From positions 62,001-126,000 of IMG/VR virus record IMGVR_UViG_3300035034_003571: a stretch of 64,000 bases of DNA. The stretch is one strand, 5' to 3'. The notes beneath the pieces are model-generated. The model saw only the letters and a list, made by a program, of their open reading frames with translations. It made no database searches and had not been told where the DNA came from. Every line of letters starts with the position of its first letter. Positions within the stretch are counted from its first letter, which is position 1. The stretch is from a virus. The translations under genes and the position numbers were made by a program. Below are positions 26,009-32,597 of the stretch, in pieces.

Positions 26009-26929
26009 TTATGTATTATCTCTTATAAAGGATTCTATTTCCTTTATATCTAGATGTGATTTTAGCACTTCTTTGAGAAAATCTATATTTCCCCCAGTTG
26101 TTCTATCCTCCTGAGATTTTCTTTTTAATTCTAATTCGGATTTTAATAAATCCTTTAATGAATTTTCGGATTCTGGAGAATCTTTTATGGTAGGGGAGGA
26201 TATTAGAGAACTGAATATGAAATTTTTCTTTATTTCAGAAAATGAATCTCCAGAAATCTCATAATTTTCATTTTCAATTTTAATTCTACAAGAGTTTACC
26301 TTACCTAAGTATAAGGAAACCTGAGGATCTTTACTCCCCCTTTTTTCATAAATTTCTATAGATGCTATGGGACCTTTATCCTTTCTTTTGAATTTATAAT
26401 ACCTCTCATCGTTTCCGGTAAAAGAATGGAGGTCGCTTTCAAATTTATCTAATTCTGAGATTACTTCCATATTACCAAACTCCTCCATAAGTATTTGGGT
26501 TTCTTCTATACAAATAGATTTCGGGTCTTTATTATGATTTAGTTTTTCTTTGTAATATTCATTTAAATATCCTTCAAGAAATTCATAAAGAGAATCCATA
26601 TTTTTTTCGTCTCTAGCCCACTTAGAATCATTTAATATATTTACCTCCTCTGGATTTTCCATACTTCCTGGAAAATTTATAGAGTTTTGTGGAATTTCTA
26701 TATTTTTAATTGAATCCCCCTTTCCATACGAAATGCTACATATTTTATCTTCCACTACTATAGTCATCCCCGGAAAATTATCCTCCTCCGAATCCTCGTT
26801 AAATTTTTTGGAAACAAATCCTATTTTATTTCCCTTTAGTTTTTTATAGGATCCTATAATGATCTCAGAAGTAGTATCATTAGATTCTTTTAGAAAATCC
26901 TCGTATTTGATAACTTTATTATCTATCAT
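26009..26929 (-). CDS. Unknown protein with capsid-targeting-like N-terminus
   Basis: About 306 aa if started at the ATG at 26929; a TTG two codons upstream is the only alternative and gives nothing better. The N-terminus IKYEDFLKES closely resembles the T4 internal-protein targeting peptide (YQEFIAEA) and contains an L-K-E/S site matching the gp21 L-x-E cleavage rule. The rest is charged, alpha/beta, with no enzyme motif that I can name (IYEKRGSKDPQVSLYLGKVN). It overlaps the upstream gene by 11 bases. A prohead-packaged internal protein is inferred from the N-terminus and the neighbouring head genes. Confidence 0.5.
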   Translation of the reverse strand: MIDNKVIKYEDFLKESNDTTSEIIIGSYKKLKGNKIGFVSKKFNEDSEEDNFPGMTIVVEDKICSISYGKGDSIKNIEIPQNSINFPGSMENPEEVNILNDSKWARDEKNMDSLYEFLEGYLNEYYKEKLNHNKDPKSICIEETQILMEEFGNMEVISELDKFESDLHSFTGNDERYYKFKRKDKGPIASIEIYEKRGSKDPQVSLYLGKVNSCRIKIENENYEISGDSFSEIKKNFIFSSLISSPTIKDSPESENSLKDLLKSELELKRKSQEDRTTGGNIDFLKEVLKSHLDIKEIESFIRDNT

Positions 26930-27365
26930 TTCCAAATATAACTTTAATTCTAAAATCTTTAGGGTTCATAGATTTATTCATATCTATTTCCACCTTAGTG
27001 GGTTCTGATGGAATCAAAATATCAGCTTTTACCGGGATTATATTTTCGGCTTCAGTATTTTTTCCTGGTAGTATATCTATTTCATATTCTTTTTCCTCTC
27101 CTGAATTTTCCGTTTTAACCTCTAGTTCTATGGAGGATACTAAAAAATCTATGGTACTTATTCCGGAATTCCCTGATAATACTCTAGCTGAATAGTCAAT
27201 TTCACATTCCACAGAAATTATATTTTCTAATTCTTTCGGCTTATTAAATATATCTAGATCCATAGAAGCAACGTCTACACTAAAATTCATATCGGTATTA
27301 AAGCTCTTGTCCTTCTTCTTTCTAGAAGCAAAGGTACCATAATCATAAACTCTTCTTTTTTCCAT
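26919..27365 (-). CDS. Unknown protein, first gene of its unit
   Basis: A 148-aa protein: basic start (MEKRRVYDYGTFASRKKKDK), then beta-rich strands (FSVDVASMDLDIF, ISVECEIDYSARV, STIDFLVSSIELEV, PVKADILIPSEPTKVEIDM). The fold looks like an all-beta domain. It has no recognised family. Its ATG lies 37 bases after a perfect GATATATA, so it starts a transcription unit that continues leftward. A virion role is suggested by position only. Confidence 0.45.
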   Translation of the reverse strand: MEKRRVYDYGTFASRKKKDKSFNTDMNFSVDVASMDLDIFNKPKELENIISVECEIDYSARVLSGNSGISTIDFLVSSIELEVKTENSGEEKEYEIDILPGKNTEAENIIPVKADILIPSEPTKVEIDMNKSMNPKDFRIKVIFGNDR

Positions 27366-27402
27366 TTACTAGGGTATTTTTGCAGACCACCGTCTTCCAT
27401 AT

Positions 27403-27410
27403 TATATATC
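27403..27410 (-). promoter_or_regulatory. Candidate late promoter GATATATA
   Basis: Perfect GATATATA on the minus strand, 37 bases before the ATG at 27365, in a 135-base divergent gap. Confidence 0.5.
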
Positions 27411-27458
27411 CAAAATACTAAACGGATTATTTTATATCGGCATATGTTGGGAGGTTTA

Positions 27459-27466
27459 AATATATA
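27459..27466 (+). promoter_or_regulatory. Candidate late promoter AATATATA, plus strand
   Basis: AATATATA, one base off the GATATATA consensus, 34 bases before the ATG of the plus-strand gene at 27501. Confidence 0.4.
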
Positions 27467-27500
27467 AGTAGCTATCAAAAGCTAAAACAAAATACTAGAG

Positions 27501-28247
27501 ATGGAAAAATTAAACCCAATATGGTTTCTAAAACATCCTTTAGATCCTGAGCATAAATCTTACATTCTTTTGGATAAATTAAAAGAATATCAGCAGGAGC
27601 TTAAGAAAGATCAAATAAGTAGCACAATAGGTAAAGTACTTACTATTATTAAAGATTTAAACAGATTCAAAAAAGAAGGAATGATTACCAAGGAGTCATA
27701 CGAAAGTTTGGATGAAGGGGATAAAAAAGTTCTTACTTTCTATAAGAACCTAACCAAAGGTGATGTAGAATTTAACGAGCTTCATGAGGTAATTAATAAA
27801 TGTTTAGAGATACTTTATAGATATGCAAATATAGGGGTTGACTTATTAAACGAAAGAAATAGCAAAATAAAAACATTCGAAATTATTCCACCATCAGAAA
27901 CTAAAGGGGATAATAACTTTGGATATTTATTTATAAGAAATATGGTAACCGATGAAATCTTTACCTATTTTTGGTCAGAATCTGAAATGAGAAATGAAAG
28001 CGGAATTAATCAGGTTGGTATAGGAATGAGAAGAATTAATACAGTAGATCCAACTTATTTTTCATTATCATATATTCATATAGCCCATGAAATTCTAGAT
28101 AAAAGCATGAGCATTAAACCTAAAAAAACTCCAAGAATTTTAGTTTGTGAAATCTCTGAAAATTTCCAAGAAAATTCGGAGATTATAAAAGCAGCTAAAG
28201 ACAAATTTTTAGAAAAATTATCTAACGAGAAAGGTAAATTGATTTAA
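27501..28247 (+). CDS. Unknown plus-strand protein
   Basis: A 248-aa protein, one of only three convincing genes on the plus strand. It starts with WFLKHPLDPEHKSYILLDKL and has a long helical N-terminal half, then an alpha/beta C-terminal part (YLFIRNMVTDEIFTYFWSE, RILVCEISENFQ). No homing-endonuclease motif is visible, unlike the other two plus-strand genes. Its stop overlaps by 4 bases the end of the convergent transglycosylase gene. From its length, charge and own promoter I judge it real; function unknown. Confidence 0.6.
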   Translation: MEKLNPIWFLKHPLDPEHKSYILLDKLKEYQQELKKDQISSTIGKVLTIIKDLNRFKKEGMITKESYESLDEGDKKVLTFYKNLTKGDVEFNELHEVINKCLEILYRYANIGVDLLNERNSKIKTFEIIPPSETKGDNNFGYLFIRNMVTDEIFTYFWSESEMRNESGINQVGIGMRRINTVDPTYFSLSYIHIAHEILDKSMSIKPKKTPRILVCEISENFQENSEIIKAAKDKFLEKLSNEKGKLI

Positions 28248-28954
28248 ATTGAACAGGAAGGGTTTATGAATTTGGAAGTTGTACCCGCACCTTGATCTGA
28301 GTTATATCTTTTCTTCCACCAACTAGCTTGTTTTTCTTTAGTTTTTGGTATAGGGACCAACCTTTCTTTGGTTATATTAGTTTCTGAATCGAAACTATAA
28401 CTTCTAGCTCTTACCCCTATAAACATACGGGCTGCTAAAGCATTATAAAGGGGTTTAGAAAGACTTTCGAAAGGAACTTTGTCCCAATCTAATCCAAGTT
28501 TATTTTTTATTTCCCTTTTACATTCCATTAAATATTTTTTTATTTTATGGTTTCCTGTAGAAGGATCTCCCTTGTACCCCACGGTATTTAAAGATGTTTT
28601 TTTATCTAATTGAAATATTCCCTTAGTAATATTAGATCTTTTATAAGTTTTTGAGTTAGTCCCATAACAGCTTTCAACCGCAGCTACGTTTAGCATAAAT
28701 TCAGAAACCTCTCCAGGATCTTCAAAAATCCCATCGGAAACCAGATTAACTATTTTTGTAACAAAATCTTTAGCACCTGTTGTTTTGTAATAATCTTCAA
28801 TATCATCTTCAATTCCTTCTTCAGGAATAGCTCTCATAGCTTTCCACTCAAGATCACTTATAGAATACTTGTCCTTTAATTTATCTATAACAATTGGACT
28901 GGAGGATTCTAATAAGTTCTGGGAAAACTGGGAAAAGTTATAAAGGGATTTCAT
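28244..28954 (-). CDS. Lytic transglycosylase-like enzyme with capsid-targeting-like N-terminus
   Basis: A 236-aa protein with the core of a soluble lytic transglycosylase (SLT/lysozyme-like) fold: AAVESCYG with likely catalytic Glu94, then KGIFQLDKK at 111-119 and LYNALAARMFIG later in the domain, matching the family order ES-x-x-x-x...GxxQ...N-x-x-A. Such enzymes cleave the glycan strands of peptidoglycan. There is no signal peptide; instead residues 1-18 read like a T4 capsid-targeting peptide (YNFSQFSQNLLES) with an L-L-E/S site. I infer a head-packaged wall-cutting enzyme rather than a classic endolysin, though endolysin is the main alternative. Confidence 0.7.
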   Translation of the reverse strand: MKSLYNFSQFSQNLLESSSPIVIDKLKDKYSISDLEWKAMRAIPEEGIEDDIEDYYKTTGAKDFVTKIVNLVSDGIFEDPGEVSEFMLNVAAVESCYGTNSKTYKRSNITKGIFQLDKKTSLNTVGYKGDPSTGNHKIKKYLMECKREIKNKLGLDWDKVPFESLSKPLYNALAARMFIGVRARSYSFDSETNITKERLVPIPKTKEKQASWWKKRYNSDQGAGTTSKFINPSCSI

Positions 28955-28962
28955 AAATAAAT

Positions 28963-29415
28963 TTAATTATCGAAATCCGAAAGTTTTACTATGCTACTTT
29001 TTTTAGGTTCCGAATTTTCGTCTTCAATTGAATTGGAAGACTCTTCTATAGATTCTGATTCGATATCAAATTCTCCTATCTTTAATATAGTAGGAATCCC
29101 CTCAAAATCTTTACCTTCAGTAACAGCTGTACTTGGCTGAGCAACTATAGAAGGTGCTGCATTATCTATTGTATATTCTCTGTTTCCTTTTTCATTATAC
29201 CCAGGTACTTCTATTCCAGAGGATTTTCCAAAAACTGCATCTGCATATCCAGCAAAATCATAAGCTGGTTCTCTTTTAATTTTATTCAATCCTGTTTTAT
29301 CACTAGAATCTACTTGATTTTTCGGATCTAAAGGTTTAAAAACTTCGTCGTGTACTTTACCTCTAAATGCTTTGAAATCTAATACTTCTCTCTTTGAAAC
29401 GTCTTTAATATTCAT
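28963..29415 (-). CDS. Unknown protein of the head block
   Basis: A 150-aa protein, low complexity toward its C-terminus (IEESSNSIEDENSEPKKSS). It begins MNIKDVSKREVLDFKAFRGK, a start with some likeness to the other head-block N-termini (an F-x-x-F pattern) but no clear L-x-E site. Middle segment YDFAGYADAVFGKSSGIEVP is the most ordered part. Nothing identifies a family. It is 8 bases before the transglycosylase gene and after a 233-aa helical protein. Confidence 0.45.
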   Translation of the reverse strand: MNIKDVSKREVLDFKAFRGKVHDEVFKPLDPKNQVDSSDKTGLNKIKREPAYDFAGYADAVFGKSSGIEVPGYNEKGNREYTIDNAAPSIVAQPSTAVTEGKDFEGIPTILKIGEFDIESESIEESSNSIEDENSEPKKSSIVKLSDFDN

Positions 29416-29422
29416 AATGTTT

Positions 29423-30124
29423 TTACTTTTTAGCTAATGCTTTTGCGAAAGATTCACCCCCGTCTTTTAAAAGATCTTTTATATAGCCACTTACAGCGGA
29501 AGCCTCTTTCTTTTCACCTCCACCAGGTTTTACTTTTTCGGCTCCTGTTTTAACCGCTACCTTGTCTAAGCCTTTAATAGTTTCTCTTCTTTCTGAGCTT
29601 CCCATGGTATCTATGATATCATCCACTTTAAAAGTTTCCGCTGGAGATTTATCCTTAAATATATTACGTAAGAAATCCTGTATATCAGAATCTAAATCCT
29701 TTCTTTTAGCTAGTCTATCACTAAGGGATTCTCTTAAGGTTTTATATAAAAATCCATCAGCTTCTATTCCCACGGATTCTGCGATTTCATCAAATCCACT
29801 AACTTGTAAAAATTCTACAAGACCTTCAGAAATTTTAGGTATGAAAAAATCCCAGTTATTATGTTTCCCTGAAACTATCCCGTAATATTCGTCAATGTCT
29901 ATTGCTTCAAAAATCTCTTGAATCAATTTGGATAATGGACTTAATTCTCTAATTCCGAATCTTTCTAATATCCAAGATGCTACTTTTTGTTTAATAGCAT
30001 TTCCGAATCCATTACCCAGCATTTTTAATCCAGTCAATAGGCTATCAGCAAATCCTTCATCGATTTTACTAACTTCGGAGGGAGACTCAAAAGAATTAAA
30101 TGGTGTAATGTATTCGTTATTCAT
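29423..30124 (-). CDS. Helical head-block protein with I-x-E site
   Basis: A 233-aa mostly helical protein. Its N-terminus (ITPFNSFESPSEVSKIDEG) holds an I-D-E/G motif at residues 21-24, fitting a T4-type prohead protease site, and ends with GFADSLLTGLKMLGNGFGN, an amphipathic Gly-rich helix. The C-terminus is lysine-rich (GAEKVKPGGGEKKE). A perfect GATATATA lies 22 bases upstream of the ATG, so it begins a unit that includes the next gene and the transglycosylase. An internal or core-head protein is inferred. Confidence 0.5.
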   Translation of the reverse strand: MNNEYITPFNSFESPSEVSKIDEGFADSLLTGLKMLGNGFGNAIKQKVASWILERFGIRELSPLSKLIQEIFEAIDIDEYYGIVSGKHNNWDFFIPKISEGLVEFLQVSGFDEIAESVGIEADGFLYKTLRESLSDRLAKRKDLDSDIQDFLRNIFKDKSPAETFKVDDIIDTMGSSERRETIKGLDKVAVKTGAEKVKPGGGEKKEASAVSGYIKDLLKDGGESFAKALAKK

Positions 30125-30146
30125 CCGGATTCGGTTTTATTTAACC

Positions 30147-30154
30147 TATATATC
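30147..30154 (-). promoter_or_regulatory. Candidate late promoter GATATATA
   Basis: Perfect GATATATA on the minus strand, 22 bases before the ATG at 30124. Confidence 0.6.
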
Positions 30155-30172
30155 CGAATTACTTATAGAAAC

Positions 30173-31570
30173 TTATCGAGAAAGGAATAAGTCTGTAGCC
30201 CTTTGTCTATAGGCTAATTTGTCTTTCACAATCTGTGGATTTTTGAGAGGGACCTTTTTTCTATCTATAATGGAATCCGGTAACAATGGTCTAAAAGTAT
30301 CCTTTAGAATCTTCTTATTAGTTCTCCATTCCAAAGGAAGATTCAAAGCAAATCTAACTATATCTATATTTAAAAAAGGACTTCGAAGTTCTAGTGTATG
30401 TGCCATTGACATTTTATCTAACCTAGGCAAATGATAATAGGTAAGCTCTTCAAATACATCAGATTTTTGGGAATCATATTCATGGATTCTTGAATATCCT
30501 CCAAAAAGCTCGTCTGCTCCATCTCCGGAAATTACTATCCTATTATCAGAATCTTTTTTTATTGATTCAAATAAGTGGTATTGTGGAATAACAGAACCTA
30601 GATCTACAGGGGTTTCGTTCCATTTTTTGTATATCTCTTCATTATTTCTATCATCCATTGAATAGTCAAGGAAATTTACAGGAATGTCCAGGTGCATACT
30701 TAGCTCGTTAACGAATTCGGTTTCCCCATTTTCTATACTATACCACCTTACCTCAGCCTCTAAATCCTTCAGAATAGATGCTATTATGGATGAATCCAGT
30801 CCGCCCGAGACCAATACAGAAATTGGATACCCTTTAGATATAAGCCTATTACTAACCGCCTCGTGCATTTTATCCCATAGCCAATTCATATGCTCTTCAT
30901 ATGACTTACCTCTAAGCTCATCTATAGGTCTATTCCATCCAGTATAATAGTTTCTATATTCAGTAATGAATTCGGGAGAATCTATATTATAACCAACTAT
31001 AGTATTTGCTGGGATTTTTTTAATATCCAGATAAGGTGTTCTGTCATCTGAATTATATCCCCATTTTCTAACCGTACTTATGTAAGACTCATCTCTTTTT
31101 GATTCTTCTTTTATAAGTCCCTTTATTTCAGAGCAAATTTCTCCTCCCTGATTTACATAAAGAATCTTTTTTCCCAACGGATCAGTAAATGCGGTAACGT
31201 TTCCAGTATTTGAATTATAAATGACTATCGCCCAAAATCCATCCCAGGATATTATATGAGAAAGATAGAATCCCGCAAATGCTTGTATATTATTTCCATT
31301 ATAACTGGAAAATAAATTAACCAGATATTCAGTATCAGAAGAATAAGAACTTTGATCGTAATTAAAGATTTCTCCATTAAACATTAAATAAACTCCAGGT
31401 GAAATTTCAATCGGTTGGTTCCAGTTATCTCCATCTCTCGTTTGTATAGGAAGTCTGTGATGGCATAAGGTTACTCCCATAGCATCTACGGAATCCCATT
31501 CAGTTCCTCTATGAGAAATCTTATTTAAATCTTCTTGATTTTTGGATTTAGTTAGTATAATCCCGCACAT
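30173..31570 (-). CDS. asnB: Asparagine synthetase (glutamine-hydrolysing), class II
   Basis: A 465-aa protein with both AsnB domains. The N-terminal class II glutaminase has the nucleophile Cys2 exposed after Met removal, RGTEWD, HHRLPI and FNGEIFNY at 64-71. The synthetase domain has the PP-loop SGGLDSS at 255-261, SGDGADELFGGY at 348-359 and DKMSMAHTLELRSPF near 405. All key residues I can check are kept, so it is probably active, forming an amide from Gln nitrogen with ATP. It is shorter than E. coli AsnB (554 aa). It overlaps the kinase-like gene by one base. Substrate could be free aspartate or another carboxylate, since AsnB-like enzymes also modify peptides and sugars. Confidence 0.9.
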   Translation of the reverse strand: MCGIILTKSKNQEDLNKISHRGTEWDSVDAMGVTLCHHRLPIQTRDGDNWNQPIEISPGVYLMFNGEIFNYDQSSYSSDTEYLVNLFSSYNGNNIQAFAGFYLSHIISWDGFWAIVIYNSNTGNVTAFTDPLGKKILYVNQGGEICSEIKGLIKEESKRDESYISTVRKWGYNSDDRTPYLDIKKIPANTIVGYNIDSPEFITEYRNYYTGWNRPIDELRGKSYEEHMNWLWDKMHEAVSNRLISKGYPISVLVSGGLDSSIIASILKDLEAEVRWYSIENGETEFVNELSMHLDIPVNFLDYSMDDRNNEEIYKKWNETPVDLGSVIPQYHLFESIKKDSDNRIVISGDGADELFGGYSRIHEYDSQKSDVFEELTYYHLPRLDKMSMAHTLELRSPFLNIDIVRFALNLPLEWRTNKKILKDTFRPLLPDSIIDRKKVPLKNPQIVKDKLAYRQRATDLFLSR

Positions 31571-32121
31571 TAATTAATGATGTTTTTTAAGATATCTATA
31601 GTATTTTTATTGAAAGAATTCTCTATTTTTACTATAGATATATTTCGATCTTTAGATTTTGAATATTCTATGAAATAATTCATTAGATCAGATTCTTCTT
31701 TCCTAGAAGATTCGTTCTTATCCCAATGGTCCTTGTTAGCTCTATCTCCTTTCGGGTTATCCCCATACAGATATATAAACTTAACATTAGACATTAATCC
31801 CTTTTTTATAAAAAGGTCCATTTCTCTTCTACCCTCCTCTTTAGATATACGGCCTTCTAAGACTCCCCAAGTCAATACACTAAATATTCCTCTATCTATA
31901 ATACATTTATCTTTTATTAGCCCATCCTTTATCATTTGAAGTAACATAGATTCTTTACCTATAGCAAATTGATGGGTACCTATTGAATTGTCTGACATGC
32001 TCATTTCGCTAAACCAATAGGCAAATTCATACTGAAATCTACGAATTCCCGTAACTTTTGAAATTCTTTCGGAAATGTACGACTTTCCGCTATTTCTTGA
32101 ACCTTCTATAAAATAAACCAT
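31570..32121 (-). CDS. P-loop kinase-like protein (deoxynucleotide/thymidylate kinase type)
   Basis: A 183-aa protein with an N-terminal Walker A EGSRNSGKSY at 6-15, an FQYEFAYWF segment, a DRG motif (CIIDRGIFSVLTWG near 95-108) and a charged lid-like region (NPKGDRANKDHWDKNESS). This matches the small P-loop kinase superfamily such as thymidylate or deoxynucleoside kinases, in which the DR motif binds the acceptor. The specific substrate cannot be read. It is co-transcribed with asnB (stop and start overlap by one base), which may mean a shared pathway. Confidence 0.6.
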   Translation of the reverse strand: MVYFIEGSRNSGKSYISERISKVTGIRRFQYEFAYWFSEMSMSDNSIGTHQFAIGKESMLLQMIKDGLIKDKCIIDRGIFSVLTWGVLEGRISKEEGRREMDLFIKKGLMSNVKFIYLYGDNPKGDRANKDHWDKNESSRKEESDLMNYFIEYSKSKDRNISIVKIENSFNKNTIDILKNIIN

Positions 32122-32160
32122 TGAATTTTAATAATTATAGAAATACAAAAAATAATGTTT

Positions 32161-32517
32161 CTATTTATATGGAGAAAAATAATCTTCCGGAATATTATTA
32201 GGGTCTATTCCCATAGATTTACATATTCTAATAAATCCTTCATCTTTTAATAATACAGCCTTAACGTCATCTGGTTGATTATCTATCATGTCTTGATAAA
32301 TATCCTGATATTGAAGAGAATATTCAAATAAACAGATCTCTAATTTCTGATCGAAGCTTAAACTTTTTCGTTTCATTTGAATGTCAGCTTTTATAGAATC
32401 AAGCTGTGCATTAGTACCGCTCATTGTACTTTTTTTCATGCTAGAATAATCTGGGAGTTCGCTATAACAGGAAGTTAATAATATAGCGGAAAGTAGGAAT
32501 AAAGATAAATTTTTCAT
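32161..32517 (-). CDS. Small lipoprotein
   Basis: I start this at the ATG at 32517 (118 aa), because the longer reading needs a TTG and would put 8 charged residues before the signal. The signal peptide is MKNLSLFLLSAILLTSC with a lipobox LLTSC and lipidated Cys17. The mature part is helical and charged, without Cys. A strong terminator lies just upstream, so it needs its own promoter or is the start of the lipoprotein-kinase-asnB run. Candidates are a superinfection-exclusion protein or an outer-membrane spanin; neither is proven. Confidence 0.65.
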   Translation of the reverse strand: MKNLSLFLLSAILLTSCYSELPDYSSMKKSTMSGTNAQLDSIKADIQMKRKSLSFDQKLEICLFEYSLQYQDIYQDMIDNQPDDVKAVLLKDEGFIRICKSMGIDPNNIPEDYFSPYK

Positions 32518-32549
32518 TTTTTCGTTTTTTGTTACATTCAAATATAAAC

Positions 32550-32578
32550 AAAAAACCCCAGACCATTACGATCCGGGG
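32550..32578 (-). terminator. Rho-independent terminator after the 826-aa head gene
   Basis: Minus strand: stem CCCCGGA / TCTGGGG with a 9-base loop, followed by TTTTTTG. It lies about 20 bases past the stop of the 826-aa gene. Confidence 0.8.
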
Positions 32579-32597
32579 CTATTTATTTTGGGGCTAT

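Noticed and set aside
26930-26935. TTG start two codons upstream for the 26009 gene
   Set aside because: An ATG follows immediately and keeps the full targeting-like leader.
27501-28247. Plus-strand 248-aa gene as a third homing endonuclease
   Set aside because: No GIY-YIG, HNH, LAGLIDADG or PD-(D/E)xK pattern is visible; kept as unknown.
29562-29885. 107-aa plus-strand open frame rich in Ser and Leu
   Set aside because: Antisense to the 233-aa helical head-block gene; composition (Ser/Leu/Ile) is what reverse frames of Lys/Glu/Asp-rich genes give.
32518-32541. Longer N-terminus for the lipoprotein
   Set aside because: It needs a TTG start and would place charged residues before a complete signal peptide; the ATG at 32517 follows an A-rich leader.
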